Shown here in pieces: positions 51,926 through 61,026 of a DNA stretch of 64,000 bases (position 1 is the stretch's first letter; every line of letters begins with the position of its first letter). The DNA is from Streptomyces sp. AC555_RSS877 (lineage in GTDB: Bacteria > Actinomycetota > Actinomycetes > Streptomycetales > Streptomycetaceae). The position numbers were made by a program, and so were the translations under genes. The notes below the pieces were generated by a model. That model made no database searches. It was not told where the DNA came from and saw nothing but the letters and a program-made list of their open reading frames with translations. The stretch spans positions 15,690 to 79,689 of the forward strand of contig NZ_JAGMUK010000182.1 in the NCBI RefSeq assembly GCF_019049245.1. Direction: 5' to 3'.

Positions 51926-52453
51926 ATGGCGTCGGTGCTGGGAATGCTGGAGGAGCGGGAGACGGCGGCCCGTGTGCGGGTGGAAGGGCTACGGGAGGAA
52001 GTCGCCCGGTTGGCTGAGGTGTTGGAGGCTGCCGAGATCGAGCTGGACCGGCGGGTGATCGCGCGGGAAGAGCTGGTCGAGGCCCTGGCAGCTTCGGCTG
52101 CCGAGACCACCGCCGGGACCGAGACCGAGGAGAAAGCGGTGCTGTCGCTCGCGCCGGTGCCGGGCTCGACGGTGCCGCCCTGGCGGGAAGGGCTGCCGGT
52201 GACGGTTCTGGCGCCGGACCATCAGTGCATTCTGGGCGTGCTGGAACAGCAGCGATCCACGGGTCACGGACCGCTTCGGGCCAAGGAGATCGCGGTGGAG
52301 CTGGGCCTTGACGCGACGCCGGCGAAGGTCGAGGGACTGCGGTCGAAAGCCCGGCGCCTGGCGGAGCGCGGGTGGCTCCTCCTGGAGGCGTCGGGGGCGT
52401 TCAGTGCCGGCCGGCGGCCCGTGGCCGCGCCATTCGCCGGCTCATCCGCGTGA
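51926..52453 (+). CDS. Coiled-coil/winged-helix hypothetical protein
   Basis: This 175-residue protein starts at the ATG at 51926 after GAGGGGT. Residues 1-65 form a long coiled coil (MLEERETAARVRVEGLREEV, then ARLAEVLEAAEIELDRRVIA). After a Pro-rich linker, residues 95-155 look like a small winged helix (GPLRAKEIAVELGLDATPAK, then VEGLRSKARRLAERGWLLLE). Similar proteins are frequent near Streptomyces transposases, so it may be element-associated. The last 15-20 residues run into the converging IS5 gene and are probably not native. Confidence 0.62.
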   Translation: MASVLGMLEERETAARVRVEGLREEVARLAEVLEAAEIELDRRVIAREELVEALAASAAETTAGTETEEKAVLSLAPVPGSTVPPWREGLPVTVLAPDHQCILGVLEQQRSTGHGPLRAKEIAVELGLDATPAKVEGLRSKARRLAERGWLLLEASGAFSAGRRPVAAPFAGSSA

Positions 52454-53250
52454 CCATTGACCACCGGATCATCGCCTCGCTGGTGGCGGGCAGGGTCTCG
52501 TAGTCCCGGGCCAGACGGCGGGAGTTCATCAGCCACGCGAACGTGCGCTCGGCCACCCACCGCCTCGGGAGCACCACGAACCCTGTCATGTCGTCGGTGC
52601 GTTTGACGATCTCCAAGGTCAGGGCGAGTTTGTCCCGGCACCAGCCGACGAGGGAGCCGGTGTAGCCGCCGTCGGCCCACACGAGGGTGATGTCGCGGTG
52701 CAGGCGGCGCAGCCGCATCAGCAGGCCCGCCGCGGCGTCGCGGTCGCCGATGTTCGCGGCGGTGACCGCAATGGCCAGGAGCAGGCCGAGGGTGTCGGTC
52801 ACGATGTGCCGTTTGCGGCCCGGCACCTTCTTCCCGCCGTCGTAGCCGCGTGAGGCGGCCGGCACTGTCGCGGCGGCTCGCACCGACTGCGCGTCGATGA
52901 TTCCGGCCGTGGGCTCGGCCTCGCGGCCCTCGCGTTCGCGGACCTTCCCGCGCAGCCGGTCGTGGAACTCGGCGATCAGCCCGTGCTCGCGCCAGCGGCG
53001 GAAGAAGGCGTAGACCCGGGCCCATGCGGGGAAGTCCGCGGGCATCGCCCGCCAGGAGATCCCGCCCGCGACCAGGTAGCGGATCGCGTCCAACAGCTGC
53101 CGGTGGCAGTAGCCCCCGGGCCGTCCACCCCGCCCCTGGAACCAGGCCGGCACCCGGCAGCAACGGCCGGACGGCCGCCCACTCCGCGTCCGTCATGTCC
53201 GACGGATACCGGCGCACCCGGTCCGGATGGTCGGCCGCGTTGCCGTACAC
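52401..53250 (-). pseudogene. IS5-family transposase (one frameshift)
   Basis: GTG 53250 starts VYGNAADHPDRVRRYPSDMT, then DAEWAAVRPLLP. One extra G near 53155 moves the rest into another frame: PAWFQGRGGRPGGYCHRQLL, AGIIDAQSVRAAATVPAASR (first Asp), DTLGLLLAIAVTAANIGDRD, VWADGGYTGSLVGW (second Asp) and FVVLPRRWVAERTFAWLMNS (Glu). Apart from the shift it is full length, about 280 residues. It overlaps the end of the converging coiled-coil gene by 53 bases. Confidence 0.87.
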
Positions 53251-53294
53251 GTGCGCGAGGCAATCGCACGACACGGCGGGCGAGTTGAAGGCAA

Positions 53295-53381
53295 CGTGCC
53301 CGGGCACGTACAACAAAGACAACAGGGCCTCCGGGAACCACTCGGAATGGGATCGCACCCCCGAGCTACCAGGAGGCCCTG
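53295..53381. repeat. Palindrome and stem-loop at the IS5 flank
   Basis: The 14-base perfect palindrome CGTGCCCGGGCACG (53295-53308) is followed by inverted arms CAGGGCCTCC (53323-53332) / GGAGGCCCTG (53372-53381) enclosing 39 bases. They may be IS ends or the start of the repeat described at 53413. Confidence 0.5.
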
Positions 53382-53412
53382 CTTTCACGCACGGAAACCG
53401 CCGCAGTCACCC

Positions 53413-53438
53413 GATCGAGACTCCCGTTCGATCGACAG
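53413..53438 (+). repeat. 26-bp direct repeat flanking the GNAT gene, copy 1
   Basis: An identical 26-base word (starting GATCGAGACTCCCGTTCG) occurs here and at 54070-54095, on either side of the acetyltransferase gene. The 20-30 bases upstream are also related, including GAGGCCCTGCT. Confidence 0.75.
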
Positions 53439-53467
53439 CCTTCGAGATCGATACGGGCAACAACCAC

Positions 53468-53971
53468 TTACGTATCGGGATGCTCCGGCAGGGCGAGCCA
53501 GTCCGACCAGGAGATCTCGCGGCCGAGGAAGCGCGGCTGCTCGAACGGCCAGCCGGCGGCGATCCACTGCGGCACCAGCGCGTCGAGGGCCTGCTTGACC
53601 TTGCTGCCCACCAGCTCGTCCACCACCCACCAGGAGATCTCGCCGTCCGCGCCGGCCCTCTCCGGTGGGTCGATGTAGACACAGCCGAGCAGAGCTGTCT
53701 CCGCCGCGTCGAACAGCGCGTAGTTGAAGGACTGGTGTGCGGCGATCTCCTTCTCGTGCCGCAACAGGTCGGCCTGGTCGGCCTCGTAGGTCATGGTGGC
53801 CGCGGGCCAGCCCCAGGCCGGGCCGAAGATGGTCCACAGCCGCTCGCGCGAACCCATCACAGCCGGATAGTCGAGCGGGGTGTCCGCCTCCCGGATCGGC
53901 CGCAGGTGATGACCACCGCCCGGCAGCGGTACCAGGACGGGGTGGACGAAGTCATCGGGAAGCCAGCTCAT
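53468..53971 (-). CDS. GNAT-family N-acetyltransferase
   Basis: This 167-residue protein has GHHLRPIREADTPLDYPAVM at its N-terminus, ALLGCVYIDPPERAGADGEI on the central strands and WWVVDELVGSKVKQALDALV around the acetyl-CoA region. The canonical Q/RxxGxG/A loop is degenerate, but the overall fold pattern fits GNAT. It is a single-gene island flanked by the 26-bp direct repeat, which may mean it moved as a cassette. Substrate unknown. Confidence 0.78.
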   Translation of the reverse strand: MSWLPDDFVHPVLVPLPGGGHHLRPIREADTPLDYPAVMGSRERLWTIFGPAWGWPAATMTYEADQADLLRHEKEIAAHQSFNYALFDAAETALLGCVYIDPPERAGADGEISWWVVDELVGSKVKQALDALVPQWIAAGWPFEQPRFLGREISWSDWLALPEHPDT

Positions 53972-54069
53972 GGCGCCCGACCGTAGCAGCGCGCGGCTGT
54001 CCGCTCCCCTGGATTATCCCCGCATATCGCGAGGCCCTGCTCTCATGCTGGGCAGGGCCCGCGATCACT

Positions 54070-54095
54070 CGATCGAGACTCCCGTTCGATCGACA
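54070..54095 (+). repeat. 26-bp direct repeat flanking the GNAT gene, copy 2
   Basis: Identical to 53413-53438. Upstream, GCGAGGCCCTGC and GCAGGGCCCGC at 54038-54063 form another small stem-loop, as at copy 1. Confidence 0.75.
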
Positions 54096-54232
54096 GACTC
54101 CTGATCGGTATGGCAACGGCTTCTGATCTCTGATCAGCCTATGCATCGACGGATTCGCGGATCATGGCTGTCCCGGACCGGTTCCTAGTCTGGATCAAGT
54201 AGACCCGCACCAGTCAGCATGAGGACTGCGAG

Positions 54233-54737
54233 ATGAGCCACGAGACCCGACGAGGCAACGGACCTGTCCCCGTCCAGTATCACCAGTTCAACATCAGCGA
54301 CGAAGACGGACCGACCGGCCCCGACCTGCACCCCGAGCACAACGGACTCGTGCAGGTCACCGACGGCGTCACCATCGTCCTCGCCGGCATCCACACCGGC
54401 GACGTGGACGTCACCGTCACGCTTCACGAAACCGAACCCACGCCGGACTCCGGAGACTGGCAGGAAGTCGTTGAAATCTCCGCACACTCCACGTCGGGCG
54501 ATCTCATGGTCCGCGGCCTAATGGACGACCTTGACGAAGAACTCCCCGTCCTGTCCTCCAGTGGCCCAGGCGACTACCGGCTGCGCATTTCACGCCCGCG
54601 GCCGGGACACCGCAGTCGACCTCGCACCCGACGAGGTAACAGAGTGGTACCTCATCCACGCGTGGCCGGCACCGACAGCACCAGTGACAGTGCTTCGCCA
54701 GAGTGACAGCTACGGCGCATCCGTACGGGCACACTGA
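54233..54737 (+). pseudogene. Hypothetical acidic protein (one frameshift)
   Basis: From ATG 54233 the frame reads YHQFNISDEDGPTGPDLHPE, HNGLVQVTDGVTIVLAGIHT and GDVDVTVTLHETEPTPDSGD, up to GDYRLRIS. Near 54590 the frame changes by one base, and HARGRDTAVDLAPDEVTEWY then LIHAWPAPTAPVTVLRQSDS completes a protein of about 167 residues. It is a beta-rich cytoplasmic protein of unknown function, similar in style to immunity or competence-regulator-like proteins, but no family can be assigned. The single shift could be a sequencing error. Confidence 0.6.
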
Positions 54738-54964
54738 GCAGCCCGTCCCTCTGCCGCCCAGCACCGCGCGGGCGGGCGGGCAGAGGACTGTCACCAACGA
54801 ATGTGAGACAAGGCCGTTATTTGACGATCCCGCTTCCCGGTGTCCCCGAGCCGGTTAGAGGGGTGGGCGTGCTCATCGTCGCCCACGTGCTGGACGTTGA
54901 CCCGGCCGATGCCCTACGCCGCATCCTCGGCATGTGACTGCCAGGAAGGGCTGGTCGCTCTCCT

Positions 54965-55145
54965 ATAGGTGGGGCAACCGGGAGCCGCTGAACGTCACGC
55001 CGGTCGAACCCGAGCTGGTGGCGGAAGTCGGTGTCGACGTCGCCCGTGACGACTCCGGCCGGTGGCTCCACCCCCCCACGCCTGCACCGTGCCCGCCCCG
55101 ACCTCGCCCTACCGGCGCCCCCCGCTGGACGTCGCCGCCGCGCTG
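54965..55145 (+). pseudogene. ATP-dependent DNA ligase, C-terminal tail fragment 2
   Basis: The frame reads RWGNREPLNVTPVEPELVAE, then VGVDVARDDSGRWLHP, and continues after a one-base shift as LHRARPDLALP. This is the final OB-fold strand and tail of the ligase family whose preceding segment is at 49867-50100. The two pieces together make a continuous C-terminus, so they may derive from one split gene. Confidence 0.72.
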
Positions 55146-55402
55146 ACGGCGGCACGGGGCGGCGGCCCCGCCAACTGGCACCACCGGTGAGCGCGCCCGA
55201 TTCCCGGCCGCGGACGCGCCGCCCATCCCGCTCTTCACGGGGCGGCCTGGCGGCTTTCCTCGTGATCGGTACCCATCGAGTGCGAGGACGGTTCTTGTAG
55301 ATCGTGTCTTCAGGCTCGTTGCGTTGCCTGGCGTCGGTAGTGGCTGGTGCAGGCGTGGGCTTGGCGACCGGAGATCGTCTGTCTTACTGCCCGTCCGATG
55401 GG

Positions 55403-55640
55403 TCACGTCACCGCACCGATGAGACAGAGCAGCGCCCCGACACCGAGCAGTACGAGGCCGGTGCCCCCGGCGAAGAGCACGACAAGCCGCTCACCGTCGA
55501 AGTCGAGATTCTCGCGGGTTCCCGTCTTCGCGTGCTGCGGCTTCCTGCTGTCGTACACGACCGGCACGACCGTGCCCACGGAGCCGGGCAGCCCTTGCAT
55601 GTACTCGTGGAAGCTGGCCTGCGGCTCCCTCTCCGGCAGA
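55403..55640 (-). pseudogene. DUF3592-like membrane protein, C-terminal fragment
   Basis: Minus strand: GLPGSVGTVVPVVYDSRKPQ, then HAKTGTRENLDFDGERLVVL, and the membrane helix LFAGGTGLVLLGVGALLCLI before the stop at 55403. VVYDPxxP...FxGxxxLxxG is the end of a DUF3592 domain. The N-terminal part is missing beyond about 55640, where the VanZ fragment begins on the other strand. Confidence 0.6.
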
Positions 55641-55649
55641 CAGACGTCG

Positions 55650-55889
55650 AAAGTCCGTGGACTGCTGCGCGTGGCAGTGGTCACGGCGCTGGTGATGCTG
55701 CTGGTCGAACTTGTCCAAGGTGCCCTGGTCACCGGGCGGGCCTTCGACATCGATGATGTCCTGCTCAACACGTCGGGCGCCTTGCTGGGCTACCTGCTGA
55801 TCGGCCGTCGGCTCGGTCGCGCCGTGCACCCCAGGCGCCGCCACTGGTGGCACCGCTTCACCCAACAGCGGGCCACTGCCGCAGACTGA
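55650..55889 (+). pseudogene. VanZ-like membrane protein, C-terminal fragment
   Basis: Plus strand: GLLRVAVVTALVMLLVELVQ, then GRAFDIDDVLLNTSGALLGY, then LLIGRRLG and a basic tail. ELxQ...R.FDIDDVLLNTxGAxxGY is the VanZ family signature. The first two or three membrane segments are missing. Confidence 0.8.
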
Positions 55890-56628
55890 GATCCTGCCGA
55901 TCGGCGGCGTAAGGCAACTGCTGAGCACCCCCGCGCCCACACCTGTTTCACGGCCGGGCTGGGCGGCGGAGCCCAAGTTATGGATGGGGTTTCGTTCTGT
56001 CTGTTGTCCACTGCGGGCATGGTCCAGGGCCCTCCGGCGTGAAGGGCCCTGGAGACCTCGGAGGCGGTTCACGAGTTACTTGGCACCTGATTCGCCGCTC
56101 GTCAAAGGCTCGCCGCCGCAAAATTTCAGCTGGACGGCGAAGCCCAGCCTGCTGGCGCCGCTTTCGTTCCGTAACTAGCCCGCCTCGGCGCCGGACAGGG
56201 TCAAGTAGTCCACCACCCCGTCCAAACCCAGATGCCGTCCCACGGACAGCCTCTTTCGCCACCCCCGTTCCCAGCGTTCGGGCTGGACGATATGGGCGCT
56301 GGTGTACAGCGGGGACGGATACCGGCGACGGACTCCCTTACAAAGGCGGACCTGGTGGTGGGCCGTCGCCGGAGGACTGTCATAGGCGTCTGCTGTGGCC
56401 GAAGGCCGCCGCGGTAGCCACGCACGAGAGCGATGTGCTCGACGAGGTCACCGAACGCAGGCTGCTGACCAGGAACCTGCGGGCCGTGACCGCCCTGACG
56501 GACCCTACGGTCCTCGAGCCGGTGATCGCCGGTGTGACCGCGGGCTCCAGGGGCGGGCACGGTTTCGCCGGTCAGGCGCCTGTCCATGCTTGAGTGGGCT
56601 GCCGCATGGACAGGCATGACCGTGGGCC
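55890..56628. other. Intergenic with a strong hairpin, no gene recognised
   Basis: About 740 bases. A perfect 11-bp hairpin TCCAGGGCCCT (56023-56033) / AGGGCCCTGGA (56043-56053) is the only clear structure. A plus-strand piece near 56440-56590 reads VTERRLLTRNLRAVTALTDP, possibly a gene relic. Nothing is assignable. Confidence 0.45.
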
Positions 56629-57738
56629 TCAGGCCGCTTCGTGGAAGGGGTAGTCGGTGTAGCCCTCGGCGCCCTGCCCGTAGAACAGTTCCGGCCGCGG
56701 CTCGTTCTCCGGGTGGCCACCCTGCCAGCGCTCGACCAGGTCGGGGTTGGCGATGAGGGCCCGGCCCACGACCACGGCGTCGGCGTGGCCGGCCTCGATC
56801 TGCTCGAGCGCCTCCTCGCGGGTGGTCTGGCTCGCGAAGCTGTTGTTGACGATCAGCTTGCCGTCGAAGCGCCGCCGCAGCTCCTGTACCAGGTCGCCGC
56901 CCGGCTCGGGGTGCAGGACGGAGAGGTAGGCCAGGCCCAGCGGGCGCAGTTGGTCGAGCAGGGTGCCGTAGGTGGCCAGGACGTCGTCCCGGTCGGTCTC
57001 GAAGACGTCCCCGAGGTCGACTTCGGGCGAGATCCGCAGCCCGACCCGCTCGGCACCGACGGCCTGGGCGATGGCCGTGACGACCTCGACGACGAAGCGG
57101 GCGCGGTTGTGCGGCGAGCCGCCGTATTCATCGGTGCGCTGGTTGGCCGCCGGGGAGAGGAACTCCTGGAGCAGGTAGCCGTTGGCGCCGTGGATTTCCA
57201 CACCGTCCGCTCCGGCCTCGATGGCCCGGCGGGCCGCGGCGACGAAGTCCTCCACGGCCGCACGGATGTCTGCGGTGGTCATCGCTTCCGGTACGGGGTA
57301 GGGCTGTTCGCCCTTCTCGGTGAACGTCTTGTTGTCGATGGCGATCGCGCTGGGGGCGAGGATGCGGCGGCCGCCGTTGATGTCGGGGTGGGTGCCGCGG
57401 CCGGCGTGCATGATCTGCAGGACGATGCGGCCGCCCTCGGCGTGCACCGCCTCGAACACCCGCTGCCAGCCGGCCGCCTGCTCGTCGGTGGCGATGCCCG
57501 GCTCACCGACATACGCCTGCGATGCGTGGTTGGGGTAGGTGCCCTCGGCGATGATCAGCCCGACGCTCGCCCGCTGCCGGTAGTACCCGACCATCAGGTC
57601 CCCGGGGATGCCGGAGGAACCGGCCCGGACTCGGGTCATCGGTGCCATGACGATGCGGTTGGCGAGCTCGATCTTCCCGAGAGAGACGGGGGAGAAAAGC
57701 GATGGAGCAGATGAAACGTCTGAAGTGTTGGCAGTCAT
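56629..57738 (-). CDS. NADH:flavin oxidoreductase, Old Yellow Enzyme family
   Basis: This 369-residue FMN ene-reductase has LANRIVMAPMTRVRAGSSGI, LIIAEGTYPNHASQAYVGEP, QIMHAGRGTHPDINGG, EIHGANGYLLQEFLSPAANQ and RTDEYGGS, and a C-terminal flavin site HADAVVVGRALIANPDLVER. It is only moderately similar to the OYE at 10384 and belongs to the same alkene-reductase (NemA-like) clade. ATG 57738 follows AGAAAG; the longer frame from 57975 is Pro/Arg-rich leader. It sits upstream of an aldehyde dehydrogenase on the same strand, 520 bases apart. Confidence 0.93.
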   Translation of the reverse strand: MTANTSDVSSAPSLFSPVSLGKIELANRIVMAPMTRVRAGSSGIPGDLMVGYYRQRASVGLIIAEGTYPNHASQAYVGEPGIATDEQAAGWQRVFEAVHAEGGRIVLQIMHAGRGTHPDINGGRRILAPSAIAIDNKTFTEKGEQPYPVPEAMTTADIRAAVEDFVAAARRAIEAGADGVEIHGANGYLLQEFLSPAANQRTDEYGGSPHNRARFVVEVVTAIAQAVGAERVGLRISPEVDLGDVFETDRDDVLATYGTLLDQLRPLGLAYLSVLHPEPGGDLVQELRRRFDGKLIVNNSFASQTTREEALEQIEAGHADAVVVGRALIANPDLVERWQGGHPENEPRPELFYGQGAEGYTDYPFHEAA

Positions 57739-58259
57739 GGTTTTCTTTCTGCAATACGGAGGGAAACGGGATGAAGGTCTGCGACGCAGGGGGTCCACGC
57801 TGTCCCGGCGGATGCGCGGATGCGGTCCTTGGGCAGGTGCGGGCCCGCTGACGGTGACGCGGTTCCAGGACCGCGATCGGGGTGTGGGTGGTGTGGGCGG
57901 CGAACGCGGGGGCGAACGCGGTGAGAGCCGCATGCCGTCGGCGCCGGCGCCGGCGCCGGTCAAGCGCAACTGCACGCCGGACTAAGGGCGTTCGCTCCTC
58001 GCGCACGATCAGCAGTCAGCCAGGCGACGAAGTCATGCGTGGCGCCGCCGGAGTCGGTACGGATCGGTGTCTGCAGGCCGCGCCGCAACCGGCTCCCTCG
58101 TCGTGCCCCCGCGACGAGGACCGGTACACGGCTTCACTTGGAACGCGCTTCCGGCGGTGGCGGGAACAGCAATCTCAGCGTTCCTCATGCTCACCGGCCT
58201 GAGGTACTTCCGCCGTTGCCGGTCACCAGTCGGGCAGCCTGCTTCGAAAGAGCGCGAGG
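57739..58259. other. Intergenic, possible membrane-protein relic
   Basis: About 520 bases. It contains four GGCGCC-type tandem units at 57940-57960. A plus-strand frame at 58120-58267 reads FTWNALPAVAGTAISAFLML then TGLRYFRR, a single hydrophobic helix with a basic tail that may be the last segment of a lost transporter. Confidence 0.35.
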
Positions 58260-59600
58260 CTAGCTGAGCGGGACGTCCGCGACGGCCTTGAGGTGGCTGA
58301 ACGTCTCGAGGGTGTACCGGCCGTGGTAGCGGCCCATGCCGCTTTCGCCGACGCCTCCGAAGGGCAGGCCGGGCACGAGCAGTTGCATCGGCGGCTGGCC
58401 CCAGGCGACGCCGCCGGAGGACGTCTCGTTCACCAGGCGCGACTTGGTGGCCTCGGAGGTGGTGAAGGCGTAGACGGCGAGGGGCTTGTCGCGTTCGTTG
58501 ATGAAGGCGATGGCGGCGTCGAGGTCTTCGACTTCGACGACGGCGAGGATCGGACCGAAGATCTCCTCCTGCATGATGGGCGATGCGGGGTCGACATCGG
58601 TGAGCACGGTCGGTGCGATGAACAGGTCGTCGCGGTCGTGCTGGCCTCCCACCGCCGCCTGGCCGGAATCGAGCAGACGAGTGAGCCGGTCGAAGTGCCG
58701 CTCGTTGATGATCCGGCCGAAGTCGGGAGAGGTCTGCGGGGTGGTGCCGAACTGGGCTTCGACCGCCGCGCGCAGGGCGGGAACCAGTGCGGCGGCGGTG
58801 GCAGGATCGGCCAGAACGTAGTCGGGGGCTATGCACATCTGCCCCGCGTTGCCGAACTTGCCGCCGACCAGCCGCTTCGCGGTCTCGTCCACGTCGGCGT
58901 CGGGGGCCACGAAGACCGGATTCTTGCCTCCGAGTTCGAGCGTGACGGGGGTGAGGTGCTTGGCGGCTGCGGCCATGACGATCCGGCCGACGGTGCCGTT
59001 GCCGGTGTAGAAGATGTGGTCGAAGCGCTGTGCCAGCAGGGCCGTGGTCTCCTCGACGCCCCCCTCGACCACGGTGAGCACATCGGCGTCGAAGTACTCG
59101 CGCAGGAGGCGTGAAGCCACTGCCGAGGTGTGCACCGCGATCTCGCTCGGCTTGGCCACCACGGTGTTCCCGGCGGCCAGTGCGCCGATGATGGGGTCGA
59201 TGAGAAGGTGCAGCGGGGCATTCCACGGAACGATCACCAGGACAACGCCGAGCGGGTCGTACGTGGTGTAGGCCGTGGTCGCGGGACCACCGAAGTGGGC
59301 GGGAACCTCCACGGGGCGGGGCTGAAGCCAGTTCTCGAGATTCGCCAGCGCCTCGTCGATGTCGCCAATGGTGGAGTCGATCTCGTGCGCCTTGGCCTCG
59401 GCGGCGTTCTTCCTCAGGTCCTTCCAGAGGGCTTCGATCAGTTCCTGCTCGTTCTCGACCAGCAGGGCCCGCAGCCGCCGCAGTTGGTCGACGCGCCAGT
59501 CCAGTGGGCGGGTGACGCCGGTGTTGAAGGTCGCACGAAGGCGGCCGACCACCTCCGCGGCGGTTTCACTCCGGTGGTCGATCGCCTGTGTTGTGGTCAT
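58260..59600 (-). CDS. Aldehyde dehydrogenase
   Basis: This 446-residue NAD(P)-dependent enzyme is of the class 3-like group (family length about 450). Its N-terminus is helical without the extra oligomerisation tail. It has VPWNAPLHLLIDPIIGALAA, catalytic Glu222 in LELGGKNP, nucleophile Cys256 in NAGQMCIAPDY, and FGPILAVV near the end. It oxidises fatty or aromatic aldehydes. Its promoter region, shared with the divergent ArsR gene, holds an ArsR-type palindrome that recurs before the alcohol dehydrogenase relic. It thus probably worked with that dehydrogenase in an alcohol-to-acid route. Confidence 0.93.
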   Translation of the reverse strand: MTTTQAIDHRSETAAEVVGRLRATFNTGVTRPLDWRVDQLRRLRALLVENEQELIEALWKDLRKNAAEAKAHEIDSTIGDIDEALANLENWLQPRPVEVPAHFGGPATTAYTTYDPLGVVLVIVPWNAPLHLLIDPIIGALAAGNTVVAKPSEIAVHTSAVASRLLREYFDADVLTVVEGGVEETTALLAQRFDHIFYTGNGTVGRIVMAAAAKHLTPVTLELGGKNPVFVAPDADVDETAKRLVGGKFGNAGQMCIAPDYVLADPATAAALVPALRAAVEAQFGTTPQTSPDFGRIINERHFDRLTRLLDSGQAAVGGQHDRDDLFIAPTVLTDVDPASPIMQEEIFGPILAVVEVEDLDAAIAFINERDKPLAVYAFTTSEATKSRLVNETSSGGVAWGQPPMQLLVPGLPFGGVGESGMGRYHGRYTLETFSHLKAVADVPLS

Positions 59601-59723
59601 GGGGTGTGCTCCGTTCTTGATGCAGGCAGCGCCGTCAAAGGCGTTGGGGGCATGCCGTGATACCGGTGATGGACAAACCGGTCGATGACGGATGAAGAGT
59701 CAATCCGTGTCTTCACTGTAACC

Positions 59724-59748
59724 CATGTACGCGCTAACGCGAACATAG
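59724..59748. promoter_or_regulatory. ArsR operator, copy 1
   Basis: CATGTACGCG (59724 on) and CGCGAACATAG (ending 59748) form an imperfect inverted repeat. It lies between the aldehyde dehydrogenase and the ArsR start, 28 bases upstream of the ArsR ATG. A perfect version lies at 61027. Confidence 0.75.
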
Positions 59749-59775
59749 AGTGGGGGAAGGGGTTATTCTTTCCTC

Positions 59776-60129
59776 ATGGCCAGTCGCACCGCGTCACCCC
59801 TCGTCCACCCCGACACGGACGACCTCGACCTCTTCAAGATCATGAGCGCGCTGACCGACGAGACCCGGCTCACCATCGTCGTCACCCTCTCCGTCTCCCC
59901 CGGTCTGGCCTGCAGCGGCTTCACACAGGACGTCACCGCGTCCGTACTCACCCGCCACTTCCGCGTCCTGCGCGAGGCCGGCCTCATCCGGCAGCACGAC
60001 GTCGGCACCCGCCGTATCAACACGCTGCGCAAGGAAGATCTGGACCAGCGCTTCCCCGGACTGCTCGACCTCGTCCTCAAGGAGAGCGTCGGCCGCGTGG
60101 AGCCTTACGTGAACTCCGAGTGCGCCTGA
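59776..60129 (+). CDS. ArsR-family transcriptional regulator
   Basis: This 117-residue winged-helix repressor has LFKIMSALTDETRLTIVVTL, then the HTH SVLTRHFRVLREAGLIRQHD and the wing GTRRINTLRKEDLDQRFPGL. It lacks the metal-binding ELCVC motif, so it probably senses an organic inducer such as an aldehyde or quinone. It is divergent from the aldehyde dehydrogenase and convergent with a broken alcohol dehydrogenase. Two matching palindromes flank these genes, defining a small local regulon. Confidence 0.92.
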   Translation: MASRTASPLVHPDTDDLDLFKIMSALTDETRLTIVVTLSVSPGLACSGFTQDVTASVLTRHFRVLREAGLIRQHDVGTRRINTLRKEDLDQRFPGLLDLVLKESVGRVEPYVNSECA

Positions 60130-60199
60130 CCCTCCGGGGCGCCCCACGGTGGTCGCGACGAACCGGTCCCACCGCGGCCAGGCATCCAGCTTGCGGCGG

Positions 60200-60954
60200 C
60201 TTCCCATGGCGCCGCCCGTCTTCAGCAGGCTGAGGTAGGCGCCCAGGTCCAGTAGCGGCGACACCGTGGAGACGATCAGGTCGAAGGCGCCCGCGAGTTC
60301 TCCGAACGTCTTCGGCTCACTGGTGGCGTAGTAGTGGTCGGCTCCCAGCTTCAGGCCGTCGTCCTTCTTGCCTAGCGACTGGGAGAGGACCGTGACCTCC
60401 GCGCCGAGCGCGTGCGCGATCTTGACGCCCACGTGGCCCAGACCGCCCAGACCGACCACAGCCACCTTCTTACCGGGGCCCGCGCCCCACTGCTGGAGCG
60501 GCGCGTACGTGGTGATGCCCGCGCACAGCAGCGGCGCGGCGGCGTCCAGGGACAGCCCGTCGGGGATACGGACGACGAAGTTCTCATCCACGGCGACGTG
60601 CGTGGCGTCCGCCGTAGGTGACCTCCCCGTCACGGCCGATGCCGTTGTACGTCGGGACAGCCCCCCGTACACAGTGCTGTTCCTGGCCGGTCTCGCAGTT
60701 CTCGCATTCGCGGCACGAGTCGGCCATGCAGCCGACGCCCACGCGGTCGCCGACCTTGCACCTGGTCACCCCGGGGCCGACCTTGGAGACGACGCCCGCG
60801 ATCTCGTGGCTCCGGGACCATCGGGAAGATCGCCTGGCCCCAGCCCTCGCGGACCAGGTGGATGTCCGAGTGGCAGAGGCCGGCGAACTTGATGTCGTGG
60901 TGCGCTCCAGCGGAGCGTTGGCGGCGGGTGCGGCGTACGCAGCGACAGGGTCAT
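60200..60954 (-). pseudogene. Zinc alcohol dehydrogenase (cinnamyl/YahK type), broken
   Basis: Several frames join into an NADP-dependent medium-chain alcohol dehydrogenase: PVAAYAAPAANAPLERTT, HEIAGVVSKVGPGVTRCKVG and DRVGVGCMADSCRECENCET (the four-Cys structural zinc site). They continue with AVPTYNGIGRDGEVTYGG, then LLCAGITTYAPLQQWGAGPG and VAVVGLGGLGHVGVKIAHAL. At least three frameshifts occur between 60600 and 60930. The last 90 or so residues are missing where the gene meets the ArsR 3' end. ATG 60954 has AGGAGAA upstream and the ArsR palindrome at 61027. Confidence 0.87.
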
Positions 60955-61026
60955 GCCGTGGTTCTCCTAGCGGGGGTTGCGCGCCCCCGGCTGCCTTCTT
61001 CCAGCCGGGCGCGTTCTTCACTGCAG

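Noticed and set aside
57940..57962. Tandem GGCGCC units considered as a regulatory repeat
   Set aside because: Only four short units, in a GC-rich non-coding stretch. Simple-sequence slippage is the more likely explanation.
59794..60199. Extension of the alcohol dehydrogenase frame across the ArsR gene
   Set aside because: Similarity to alcohol dehydrogenases stops at about 60200. The remainder is the reverse strand of ArsR and is not the native C-terminus.
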